64,000 bases of DNA from an archaeon (lineage in GTDB: Archaea; Iainarchaeota; Iainarchaeia; Iainarchaeales; CSSED10-239). Under the pieces are notes generated by a model that saw nothing but the letters and a program-made list of their open reading frames with translations, had not been told where the DNA came from and ran no database searches. The stretch spans positions 6,731-70,730 of the forward strand of contig JALNXN010000003.1 in NCBI GenBank assembly GCA_023230325.1, in the 5' to 3' direction. Position numbers and translations under genes: made by a program. Below are positions 1 through 7,846 of this stretch, in pieces (position 1 is the first letter of the stretch; each line of letters starts with the position of its first letter).

Positions 1-330
1 AACGAAGTTGTTAATAATAAAAAGTTAGGGACCAAACAACAAAGTAACTTTATTTTAGATGGAAAAAAGATCTATAAAAATGAAATTACAAAAGTATTAT
101 TTAATGAGATGTTTGATAGTTACACAGCTTATTATTTTTCTCTAAAAAGATACATTATTGTTAGAAGAGAATTAGAACAAATTGAAAAGATTAGAGAAGA
201 AGAATATTTGATTGCTGGGAAAGCAAAAGAATTTAATTTAGAGGCAACAAGACTTGAAAAAAACATGAATGTTCATCTAGATAATATCTTACAAACTAAG
301 GCAAAGATTAAAAGGGAAATTTTTAATTAA
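1..330 (+). CDS. 3' end of a gene entering from the left edge
   Basis: The frame is open from the first base to a TAA at 328-330, so this is the last 109 codons of a gene whose start lies outside the window. The visible part is rich in Lys, Glu and Ile and predicted helical or coiled-coil (for example a stretch around RRELEQIEKIREEE). No catalytic or binding motif is visible and I do not recognise the family. It ends 15 bp before the stop of a convergent small gene. Confidence 0.6.
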   Translation, partial: NEVVNNKKLGTKQQSNFILDGKKIYKNEITKVLFNEMFDSYTAYYFSLKRYIIVRRELEQIEKIREEEYLIAGKAKEFNLEATRLEKNMNVHLDNILQTKAKIKREIFN

Positions 331-345
331 CTTTTTTTAAAAAAA

Positions 346-555
346 TCAGATCATTCCCTTTGCCATCCCCTTTGTGCTTCTTAGACATTTTTTATGCCAA
401 TATTGTCCACCCCATTTTTTATCACAACCTTTTTGACTACAGAGTGCACACGTTTCCTCAGGGTACTTAGAATTAACCAAATCTATTTGATATTCCTTTT
501 TAGTTTCTTTTTTTTCTTTTTTCTTAAACAAATTAAAACCCATATCTTTTACCAT
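346..555 (-). CDS. Small zinc-finger-like protein (69 aa)
   Basis: A 69-residue basic protein with a compact metal-site pattern: C36-x2-C39-x4-C44 followed by H54-x2-C57, typical of a structural zinc ribbon or treble-clef fold. The Lys-rich N-terminus (residues 10-20) would suit nucleic-acid contact. The start is 17 bp downstream of tRNA-Gln on the same strand, so the mRNA probably begins when the tRNA 3' end is cut. The exact family is not recognised. The open frame on the opposite strand is treated as a shadow because it lacks such organisation. Confidence 0.6.
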   Translation of the reverse strand: MVKDMGFNLFKKKEKKETKKEYQIDLVNSKYPEETCALCSQKGCDKKWGGQYWHKKCLRSTKGMAKGMI

Positions 556-572
556 CCCAATTTAAAGATAAA

Positions 573-645
573 TAGTCCGGAGGAGATTCGAACTCCTGTC
601 GCCAGGTTCAAAGCCTGACATGCTTGGCCCCTACACTACCGGACT
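573..645 (-). tRNA. tRNA-Gln (UUG)
   Basis: On the minus strand a complete cloverleaf is seen. The acceptor pairs AGTCCGG with CCGGACT, the T-arm is AGGAG-TTCGAAT-CTCCT, and the anticodon stem TCAGG/CCTGG encloses loop CTTTGAA, giving anticodon UUG. The discriminator base is A and no CCA is encoded. A small zinc-finger-like gene follows 17 bp downstream on the same strand. Confidence 0.95.
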
Positions 646-833
646 GTTTTTAAAATAGAAAACACTTCTTTTTACAATTTAAAAAAAAGAAAGGTTTTTA
701 TTTCCTTATTAAGTTAAATAATTATGAATAGAAATGTTTATATTCTTTTTTTATCTTAATATACCTTAGAATATAAAAATATAGTTTTTTTATAATGGAG
801 TTTATAGTTTTTTAAAAGTTAAAAAAATAATTT

Positions 834-908
834 GGGAGTGTAGCTTAGTCTGGTTGGAGCACTCGACTGATAATCGAGAGGCCGCAGGTTCGAATCCTGC
901 CATTCCCA
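834..908 (+). tRNA. tRNA-Ile (GAU)
   Basis: The acceptor GGGAGTG pairs with CATTCCC (one G-U). The anticodon stem CTCGA/TCGAG holds loop CTGATAA, so the anticodon is GAU. The T-arm is GCAGG-TTCGAAT-CCTGC and the discriminator is A. Its acceptor and D-arm are nearly the same as those of the tRNA at 4381-4456. Confidence 0.95.
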
Positions 909-1007
909 CTTTTAAAATCTATTTTTATAAATGTAAATGATTATTTAAATGTTTTTGTTCTATAAGATAATATTATTAAAAATAATAAAAAAGGAGAGTT
1001 TTTATTT

Positions 1008-1214
1008 ATGAACAATTTTATAATTACAGAAGATTTAAAATTAGTTAAGTTAGGGACAGATTATGATCCTTCTGATTTTGATTATGACAAAGACCCACAC
1101 AAAAATGGAAAGGATGTTTTAGAAGAGGATGATTCTGAAAAGATAGAAGATGATTGGGATGAAGATGTTGATGATGATTGGGATGATAGTAGTGATTCTG
1201 ATTCAGAATATTAA
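1008..1214 (+). CDS. Small highly acidic protein
   Basis: A 68-residue protein preceded by a clear AAGGAGAG ribosome-binding site. After a short N-terminal segment (MNNFIITEDLKLVKLG) the rest is dominated by Asp and Glu with runs such as DDDWDD and DSDSE, so it is expected to be strongly acidic and disordered. No family is recognised. Acidic tails like this can bind basic proteins or metals, but nothing here proves a role. It lies between tRNA-Ile and a histone-fold gene that also has an acidic N-terminus. Confidence 0.55.
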   Translation: MNNFIITEDLKLVKLGTDYDPSDFDYDKDPHKNGKDVLEEDDSEKIEDDWDEDVDDDWDDSSDSDSEY

Positions 1215-1647
1215 TTTCTAACTTCTCTTTTTTTCTTTATTTTTTATTTTCAATTTCTTAAGTTTTCTAAAATTTAATTTCTTTAAATGTTTTTAATTTC
1301 TAATTTTTTTCCATTTTTTATTTCTAATCTCTTTTTCAAATCAACTCAAATCAACTCAACTCAACTCAACTCAACTCAACTCAAATCAAATTAAATAATT
1401 CCAAACCATTTCTTTTTAAGTTAAATTTAAACATAATTTTTTGACCTTTTTTTAAGTCCTTTTTTTCATCTAAAAAAATCAAAATAATCTAATTTAAAAA
1501 TAGATAAATACATATTAAATATTATGTAAATTATTATTAGATTTTCTTATAAATCATCCCAAATAATAACATATTTAAATACTTTCTAACATAATTATTA
1601 CAGTTAATAAGCTAATTTTTATAATAAAAAAAAAGGGGTAATTTGAT
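1215..1647. other. Gene-free AT-rich stretch
   Basis: No coding frame or RNA fold is visible here. It begins with T-rich tracts that probably end transcription of the acidic-protein gene and holds the short AACTC tandem repeat at 1337-1390. The last part before 1648 is the promoter region of the histone-fold gene, with an A-rich GGGG ribosome-binding site at about 1635. Confidence 0.5.
1337..1390. repeat. Short tandem repeat, unit AACTC
   Basis: About nine to ten imperfect copies of a 5-bp unit (CAACT / CAAAT variants) in a row in non-coding DNA. It looks like a simple-sequence repeat that could vary in length between strains. Confidence 0.8.
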
Positions 1648-2085
1648 ATGAATGATGTTGATTTAAAAAAAGAAGAAGTTGTAGATAATTCAATAGACAA
1701 TACTACAAAATTAGATGGAAAAGATATAGAAAACAAAGACATAGACACTGATGAAGAATTAGAAGAAGATGAAGCTTTACCTTTCCCAAATGCAAGAGTG
1801 GTTAGGTTAATGAGAGAAAGCTTAGATCCAAACAAACAAATTAAATCAATTGTAAAAAAAGAAATGAATATATTTTTAGGAAACCTAGTTAAAACAATTT
1901 GTAAAAAAATGAATGACTTTGATTATAGTTATGTTGATTACGGAATGTTTAAACAAGCAATTGAAACTTTTGAAAATATACAAACAATTGAATTAGAAAA
2001 AATTAGAATAATTAAAGCATTAGAAAAAATAAAAGCTGATTGTGATGTTTTAGTTAATGATGTTGAAAGAAAGTTCCATGCTTAA
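1648..2085 (+). CDS. Histone-fold protein with acidic N-terminal tail
   Basis: A 145-residue protein. Residues 1-45 are an Asp/Glu-rich tail. From about residue 46 the sequence follows the archaeal histone pattern: LPFPNARVVRLMRE matches the LPxAPxxRIxR start of helix 1, a long amphipathic helix (QIKSIVKKEMNIFLGNLVK) matches helix 2, and DYGMFKQAIETF matches the last short helix (AEDIELAVRRF in HMfB-type histones). A further helical extension of about 35 residues follows. DNA binding or a chromatin-associated role is inferred from the fold. The match is by eye; other histone-fold subunits (TAF- or CBF-like) are possible. It lies directly upstream of the thermosome gene. Confidence 0.6.
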   Translation: MNDVDLKKEEVVDNSIDNTTKLDGKDIENKDIDTDEELEEDEALPFPNARVVRLMRESLDPNKQIKSIVKKEMNIFLGNLVKTICKKMNDFDYSYVDYGMFKQAIETFENIQTIELEKIRIIKALEKIKADCDVLVNDVERKFHA

Positions 2086-2145
2086 TTTTCTTTCTAAGTT
2101 TCTTTTTTAAAAATTATTATAATATATATAAAACAGGTGATATGT

Positions 2146-3777
2146 ATGGCAAATGAGTCACAATCTCAAAATAGTGCAGCCTTTAATGAAGGAACAAGAA
2201 GAGATAAAGGAAAAGATGCACAAAAAATAAACATTTTAGTTGCAAAAGCAATCTCTAACTCCATAAAATCAACATTAGGTCCTAGAGGAATGGACAAGAT
2301 GCTTGTTGATGAGTTTGGAAATGTAACAATTAGTAATGATGGTGCTACAATTTTAAAAGAAATGGCAATTGAACACCCAATTGGAAAGATGCTTGTTAAT
2401 CTTGCAAAAACACAAGACACAGAGGTTGGAGATGGAACTACAAGTGCTGTTGTTATTGCTGGGGAGTTAATCTCTAAAGCTGAATTTTTATTAGATGAAA
2501 ATATCCATCCTTCAATTATTATTAAAGGATATAAGATGGCAAGTGAAAGAGCAGTTGAAATCTTTGACTCAATTTCAGAACCAATTGTTCTTGAAGATAA
2601 AGAATTACTATTAAATATTGCAAGAACTTCAATGACTGGAAAAGCCTTTGAATATAGTTCTCTTTTATCAAAGATTGTTATTGATTCTATTCTTGAGGTT
2701 AACACAAAAGAGAATCTTGACTTTGATAGAGACTCAATAATTATAGAAACAAAGTTAGGTTCTAGTCTTTCAGAAACACAATTGATTGATGGAATTGTTC
2801 TTGATAAAGAGATTGTTCATCCTGAGATGCCAAAGGATGTTGTTAATGCAAAAATTGCAATTATTAGTAGTGCCTTAGAAATTAAAGAACCTGAAACAGA
2901 TGCAAAGATTCAAATTACTTCTCCTGACCAACTTCAATCATTTATTGACCAAGAAGAAGAAAGTCTAAAAAATATGGTTGACACCATCAAAAGAAGTGGA
3001 GCAAATTATGTTTTCTGTCAAAAAGGAATTGATGACCTTGCACAACATTATCTAGCAAAGGAAGGAATTGTTGCAATTAGAAGAGTAAGACAAACAGATG
3101 TTGAAAAAATTGCAAAGGCAAGTGGTGCAAAAATAGTTACAAGAATTAATGATCTTTCAGATAAAGATTTAGGTACTCTTGAGCATATTTATGAAAAGAA
3201 GATAGCAGGAGATAACATGATCTTTATTGAAGGTCTAAAGTTAAAGAAATATATAACTATCCTTCTAAGAGCAGGTTCAGAACAAGTGCTAGATGAAACT
3301 CAAAGAACCTTGAATGATGCTATTTGTGCAGTAATCTCTGCTCTAAAGGTTGGAAAGTATGTGGCAGCAGGTGGGTCTTCAGAAATAGAAGTTGCCCTAA
3401 AACTAAGAGACTATGCAAAAACCATAGGTGGTAGAGAGCAATTGGCAATAGAAGCTTATGCAGATGTTTTAGAAGTCATCCCAAAAGTGCTTTCTGAGAG
3501 TGCTGGACTTGATGCAATTGACACCATTGTCAACTTAAGAAGCAAACACCAAGATCCAAATAACAAATTTGTAGGAATTGATGTTCTGGGTGGAAGGCTT
3601 TATGATATGAAAGAATTAAATATAATTGAACCTTTAAATGTAAAAACACAAGCTGTAGTCTCTTCTTATGAAGTTGTTGAGATGATATTAAGAATTGATG
3701 ACATTATTGCTGCTTTTGCAAAAAATAAAGGACCGATGATGCCTCCAGGTGGCATGCCTCAAATGCCTGGAATATAA
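2146..3777 (+). CDS. thsA: Thermosome subunit (group II chaperonin)
   Basis: A 543-residue ATP-driven cytosolic chaperonin that forms double-ring folding cages in archaea. Visible motifs are GPRGMD (residues 45-50), NDGATIL (64-70), the ATPase loop GDGTT (95-99) and the Gly/Met/Pro-rich C-terminal tail ending GGMPQMPGI, all typical of CCT/thermosome proteins; the length is normal. I chose the ATG at 2146 because the ribosome-binding site CAGGTGA (2134-2140) lies 5 bp upstream; an earlier in-frame GTG at 2137 overlaps that site. It is the only chaperonin gene in the window. T-rich DNA follows the stop. Confidence 0.97.
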   Translation: MANESQSQNSAAFNEGTRRDKGKDAQKINILVAKAISNSIKSTLGPRGMDKMLVDEFGNVTISNDGATILKEMAIEHPIGKMLVNLAKTQDTEVGDGTTSAVVIAGELISKAEFLLDENIHPSIIIKGYKMASERAVEIFDSISEPIVLEDKELLLNIARTSMTGKAFEYSSLLSKIVIDSILEVNTKENLDFDRDSIIIETKLGSSLSETQLIDGIVLDKEIVHPEMPKDVVNAKIAIISSALEIKEPETDAKIQITSPDQLQSFIDQEEESLKNMVDTIKRSGANYVFCQKGIDDLAQHYLAKEGIVAIRRVRQTDVEKIAKASGAKIVTRINDLSDKDLGTLEHIYEKKIAGDNMIFIEGLKLKKYITILLRAGSEQVLDETQRTLNDAICAVISALKVGKYVAAGGSSEIEVALKLRDYAKTIGGREQLAIEAYADVLEVIPKVLSESAGLDAIDTIVNLRSKHQDPNNKFVGIDVLGGRLYDMKELNIIEPLNVKTQAVVSSYEVVEMILRIDDIIAAFAKNKGPMMPPGGMPQMPGI

Positions 3778-3820
3778 TTCTTTTTTTCCAACTTCTTTTT
3801 TCTTCTTTTTCTTCCTTTTA
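3778..3820 (+). terminator. T-rich terminator behind the thermosome gene
   Basis: Several runs of five to eight T separated by C, starting at the stop codon. Oligo-T tracts are the usual intrinsic termination signal in archaea. Similar T-rich tracts follow many genes in the window (for example after ileS, ppsA and pfdA). Confidence 0.6.
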
Positions 3821-3907
3821 CAAAATTGCAAAGATATATATACTTTTTTATAATTAATTAATATCATAGTAACTTATAAATTACAATAAGTTAAAATGTG
3901 AGATGTT

Positions 3908-4249
3908 ATGAAAATAAATGAAATAAAAGCTTATCAAAAAAAGATAGACTTTACAGCATTAGTTCTTGAAAAAACAGAACTTAGAAAAGTTGTTTCTAAA
4001 CTTGATGATGTTGAGCACAAAGTTTGTGAGGCATTAGTTGGTGATGAGACAGGAACTGTTCTTTTAACCCTATGGGACCAAGCAATTGATCTTTTAGAGG
4101 TTGGAAAAGTCTATTCTTTTAAAAATTTATATTCCTCTGAATTTAAGAAGTCCACAAGACTAAATTTAGGAAGATTTGGAGAATTTAAATTGGTTGATAA
4201 GAAGATAGATGTTAACAAAGAAAACAAAATTTCAAAGGATTCAAATTAG
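3908..4249 (+). CDS. OB-fold single-stranded nucleic-acid-binding protein (RPA/SSB-like)
   Basis: A 113-residue protein made of one OB fold. The central segment HKVCEALVGDETGTVLLTLWD has the pattern seen in archaeal RPA/SSB OB domains, where a strand with GDETG is followed by a hydrophobic strand ending in W-D/E. The polar C-terminal 20 residues look disordered, as in single-stranded DNA-binding proteins that recruit partners by a tail. It is shorter than full RPA and has no zinc finger. Binding of single-stranded DNA or RNA in the cytosol is inferred from the fold. Confidence 0.8.
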   Translation: MKINEIKAYQKKIDFTALVLEKTELRKVVSKLDDVEHKVCEALVGDETGTVLLTLWDQAIDLLEVGKVYSFKNLYSSEFKKSTRLNLGRFGEFKLVDKKIDVNKENKISKDSN

Positions 4250-4380
4250 TTCTTCAAACCTTTTGGTTTTTAAATATTTTGTATTATTAATACTTTACAT
4301 TTATCTCTTTAAGATTAAATAAAAGTAATCTAAGAGATTTATACTCAATGCCTTATAAGACTAAGTTTTTAGCTAAAAAT

Positions 4381-4456
4381 GGGAGTGTAGCTTAGTCTGG
4401 TTTAGAGCATTGGTCTTATACACCAAAGGTCGCAGGTTCAAATCCTGCTACTCCCA
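4381..4456 (+). tRNA. tRNA-Ile (UAU), AUA-decoding
   Basis: The acceptor is GGGAGTG/TACTCCC and the T-arm GCAGG-TTCAAAT-CCTGC. The anticodon stem TTGGT/ACCAA is exactly five pairs around the seven-base loop CTTATAC, which puts UAU at positions 34-36. The first 22 bases match tRNA-Ile(GAU) at 834, supporting isoleucine identity. Most archaea instead read AUA with a CAU tRNA modified to agmatidine. Confidence 0.85.
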
Positions 4457-4651
4457 TTTTTTTAATATAAAGTATATTTTTAGCTTTAAGTTATCTTTTT
4501 ATTTATTTTTAAATTTCTAATTTCTAAGTTTTAGTTTTTTAAATTTCACTTTTAAATTTAATTTTTACTTTTCTAAAATCAGTACTCTTTTTAAATTTTA
4601 TTCTTTTATTATATATAACTATATATATTTTATTAAGGAAAGTAAATCATT

Positions 4652-6082
4652 ATGTTAGAAGGCAATAAGAAAGGAAATAGTAAGATTTTTTTTTGGATCT
4701 TTGGAATCATTTTTGCAATAGTTATTTATATATCTATTAAGACCATACCTTTCTTTAGTTACCTAAATCAGATCATGTGGTTGCCCCTATTTATTTCTTT
4801 AATAATTATTATCTTATTTTTCATAATTGGAAATTTTTCAAAAAAAGTCCCCTTCTATTATATTAGTCTAATTTTTAATAAGAATAAAAAAAATCTAAAA
4901 GATCTTTCTCTAAAGATAGAAGAAAAAGAAACTGAAAGTGATATTCAAAACTTAGTTTCAAAATTAAAAAATATCTTAAAAATTATAAGTGCTTATGGCT
5001 ATTCAAAAGAATCCTCTTTATTTCTAATCAATTCAATTGGAATTTCAAAAGCTTTAGCTGAAAAAATAATCCACGAGTTAAAAAGACTTAGAAACATAAA
5101 AAGAACTTGTATTTTTTTAGGTTTATTTATTTCAATTTCTGTTTTTATTTTAATTAGTTATCTACCTATCTTTGAGTTTATAAAAGAAGTTACAATTTTA
5201 AGATTTGCAATTCCTTTTGTTATTTTATTTTTGTTCTTTTTAGAGGGTTTTTTAGTAACAAGAATGCCTCAATCTTTCTACTTAAAGTTAATAGATCTAA
5301 ATAAAGAAACAATTCTTAATAATAAAAAATTAATTTTAGAAAAATACACAAACATAAAAAAAATTAAAGATGTTGAAAAAAAGGATATTGCAAGCATCAA
5401 ACAAACAATCAAATATCTTTTAAAGGAAGGACTAAAAAAAGAATGGATTGAACAAATTATTAAAAATTATGGTTTTAGTTCAGATGTCTCTTCAGAATTT
5501 GTAGATGAAGCAATTAAGGAACTAAAAGAACTACCAAAGGATCTCAAAGAAATAAAGTTAGGAAATGCTGCCTTAAAGTTGTCTCTTGCAAAAATAGAAG
5601 AATCCTTTTCTGATCTTAAAAAGATCTATTCTAAATTATCTGAGCTTCAATCAGTTGTTGATAATCTTTCAAAAAGACAAAAAGAATTAGAAACTCTTTC
5701 AGAAATTGCAATTAAAAAGCAATTAAAATCTTTGTCTGGAAAGAATTCACAACTAAACAAACAACTCTCAGAGACTCTAGAAAAACCAATAATCTCAATT
5801 GATCTAGAGAAGTTAAAGAAGTTAGGAGAGGATCCAGAAAGAAATGAAATTGTTAATTTTCTATATAATTTAGTTTTACCACATATCAAAAACTATTCAG
5901 AAAAAGAGTTAGTGTCTTTACTTTTATATAAAGGTTATTCTTATGAGTTGGTTGAAGATTTGATCTTAAAAATTAAAAATAATAAAAAGAAATTTGGAAA
6001 AATTGAAAAGAGTGCTCAAGAAAAAATTATTAGTAAGATTAACCTACTTTATAACTTGTTTTCTAAAAAAGAAAAAGATTGA
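4652..6082 (+). CDS. Membrane protein with helical GYS-type repeats
   Basis: A 476-residue protein not assigned to a family. Two membrane helices lie near the N-terminus (about 11-32 and 42-60) and two more in the middle (about 150-172 and 185-205). Between and after them are at least three similar short helical modules (around AYGYSKESSLFLI, KNYGFSSDVSSEF and YKGYSYELVEDLI), which look like repeated UBA-like three-helix units. A coiled coil occupies roughly residues 290-390. The C-terminus is Lys-rich. It is probably a membrane-anchored scaffold, but the function is unknown. The stop is TGA. Confidence 0.75.
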   Translation: MLEGNKKGNSKIFFWIFGIIFAIVIYISIKTIPFFSYLNQIMWLPLFISLIIIILFFIIGNFSKKVPFYYISLIFNKNKKNLKDLSLKIEEKETESDIQNLVSKLKNILKIISAYGYSKESSLFLINSIGISKALAEKIIHELKRLRNIKRTCIFLGLFISISVFILISYLPIFEFIKEVTILRFAIPFVILFLFFLEGFLVTRMPQSFYLKLIDLNKETILNNKKLILEKYTNIKKIKDVEKKDIASIKQTIKYLLKEGLKKEWIEQIIKNYGFSSDVSSEFVDEAIKELKELPKDLKEIKLGNAALKLSLAKIEESFSDLKKIYSKLSELQSVVDNLSKRQKELETLSEIAIKKQLKSLSGKNSQLNKQLSETLEKPIISIDLEKLKKLGEDPERNEIVNFLYNLVLPHIKNYSEKELVSLLLYKGYSYELVEDLILKIKNNKKKFGKIEKSAQEKIISKINLLYNLFSKKEKD

Positions 6083-6135
6083 CTAATAATATCTATTTAT
6101 ATATATTTATAGATAGTATATATAATATTTTAATT

Positions 6136-6179
6136 AAAAAGAGATTATAAGAAATTTAAAAAGAGATTATAAGAAATTT
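6136..6179. repeat. Direct repeat, two 22-bp copies
   Basis: A 22-bp unit (core GAGATTATAAGAAATTT preceded by A5) occurs twice head to tail in the promoter region of the antiporter gene. It could be a paired binding site or a simple duplication. Confidence 0.7.
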
Positions 6180-6223
6180 AAAAACAGTAACAAAATAAAC
6201 AATTATTTTAATTTAATTTAAGC

Positions 6224-7624
6224 GTGATAAATGTGATTCAAACAAACCTAATATTTTTATTTATTTCAGGAGTCTTTCTTCTAGGTTTTTTTGGAAACCT
6301 AATTTTTAGAAAAACAAAAATCTCAGACATTATTTTCTTAATACTTATTGGTTTCTTGTTAGGGTCAGGACTAAACATCATACCAGTTGGAGAACTTAAT
6401 CTTCTAAAAAGTTTTTCCTCATTTTTTGGTGCCTTAGCTTTAATTATTTTAATGTTTGAAGGTGGACTTCATCTAAAGTTTTTCAAAGTTCTCTCAGAGA
6501 TTGGAAAGGCTGGACTTTTTACAGTCTTAGGTTTTATTTTAACTGTTGGTTTGTCTTCTGTTATCTTATATTATGCTTTTTCAATTCCATTTATTTATGG
6601 TATCCTGGTAGGAGCTGTTGTTGGTGGAACTTCTTCAGCAGTAGTCATTCCATTAATTTCAAGATCAAGTGCTAAAGAAGACACAAAAGTGTTACTTACT
6701 TTAGAGTCTGCAATCACTGATGTTTTATGTGTTATTACTGTTATTGCTGTTGTTGACATTATTATTTCTAAGACAGCAAGTGTTCAATTAATTACTCAAA
6801 ATATATTTAGTGCTTTTGCAATTGCTGCTGTGATTGGTGCTGCAGGTGGAATCTTTTGGTTAAGGATTCTTAGAGACTTTGAACTTGCAAGAGAGTTTGG
6901 TTATCTTTTAACTTTATCTTTTTTATTTTTAGTATATATCTTAATTGAGTTTGCAAAAGGAAATGGAGCCTTTGGAGTTTTAATTTTTGGAATTGTTCTT
7001 GGTAATGGTTCTCATATTTTAAGTATGTTTAGGATGAAGACTTTCTCAATAAGTAATACCCTTACTCAGTTTCAAGCAGAGATCTCTTTATTTATAAAAG
7101 CTTTTTTCTTTATATATCTTGGAATATTAATTGAGATTTCAGATGTTACTTTTAAGATTGTTATAATTGCACTTGTTCTAATTGCCTTTGCTTTACTGTC
7201 TAGATTTTTAGTTACAAAGTTATTGTTTAGGAAAAGCAAAGACCCAATCCAATCTAAGTTTGTGATGTCTTTGCATGCTAGGGGTTTAGCTGCTGCTGTT
7301 CTTGCAACTTATCCTTTAACTATGGGGCTTGTAGACGAGTATACATTATTAATTTTACCAATTGCTTTTTTGGTAATAATCATAAGTAACATCTCAACAA
7401 CCATACTGTTCTTTAAAGCAGAGAAAGTTGCTTGTGAACTTAAGTCTCCCGAAGACTCTTTTGAGGGCAGAGATGGTGATTCTGAAAGTGAGGGTGAAAA
7501 TGATAACAATTCAGATTCAGATTCAGGAAATGAAAATTCTGGAAATAGAAATAGCAATTCCTCTACTTCAGGTTCCTCAAAAGAAGATATTTTTAGTCAA
7601 TTGAAAAAGAAGTATAGTGATTGA
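6224..7624 (+). CDS. CPA-type cation/proton antiporter
   Basis: A 466-residue integral membrane protein of the monovalent cation:proton antiporter type (Na+/H+ exchanger, CPA2/KefB-like). About twelve hydrophobic helices span residues 5-400; family features are LILIGFLLGSGL in an early helix, LMFEGGLHL, the Gly/Ser-rich GAVVGGTSSAVVIPL segment and a charged ESAITDVL helix. Exchange of Na+ or K+ for protons across the cytoplasmic membrane is inferred. The last 60 residues are a Ser/Asn/Asp-rich tail and no TrkA domain follows. The start is GTG at 6224 without a good ribosome-binding site; GTG 6233 is an alternative. Confidence 0.9.
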   Translation: MINVIQTNLIFLFISGVFLLGFFGNLIFRKTKISDIIFLILIGFLLGSGLNIIPVGELNLLKSFSSFFGALALIILMFEGGLHLKFFKVLSEIGKAGLFTVLGFILTVGLSSVILYYAFSIPFIYGILVGAVVGGTSSAVVIPLISRSSAKEDTKVLLTLESAITDVLCVITVIAVVDIIISKTASVQLITQNIFSAFAIAAVIGAAGGIFWLRILRDFELAREFGYLLTLSFLFLVYILIEFAKGNGAFGVLIFGIVLGNGSHILSMFRMKTFSISNTLTQFQAEISLFIKAFFFIYLGILIEISDVTFKIVIIALVLIAFALLSRFLVTKLLFRKSKDPIQSKFVMSLHARGLAAAVLATYPLTMGLVDEYTLLILPIAFLVIIISNISTTILFFKAEKVACELKSPEDSFEGRDGDSESEGENDNNSDSDSGNENSGNRNSNSSTSGSSKEDIFSQLKKKYSD

Positions 7625-7846
7625 ATGCTCTTTTCAAAATTATAAACCAACCCTAACCTTTTAAAAACAATTTGCTTTTTAATTTAATTAGTATGAATAA
7701 ATATTTTAATTTTTTTAAAGTTTATGTTTCCAATTTCAATTATCTAATTTTTTTAAACATAAATATAATTATTATATAATAAAGGGTAAGATTAATCTCT
7801 TTTAAATCTTACCAAAATAAAAAGAGATAAAGATAGGTGTAGAAAA

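Noticed and set aside
394..618. Plus-strand open frame of 74 codons over the zinc-finger-like gene and tRNA-Gln
   Set aside because: It runs through a tRNA and is the reverse of a better gene; composition is Phe-rich as expected of an antisense shadow.
1337..1390. CRISPR array
   Set aside because: The repeat unit is 5 bp with no spacers; it is a simple-sequence repeat. No array with regular spacers was seen in the window.
2166..2705. Minus-strand open frame of 179 codons inside the thermosome gene
   Set aside because: Antisense shadow of a conserved gene; no ribosome-binding site or family pattern.
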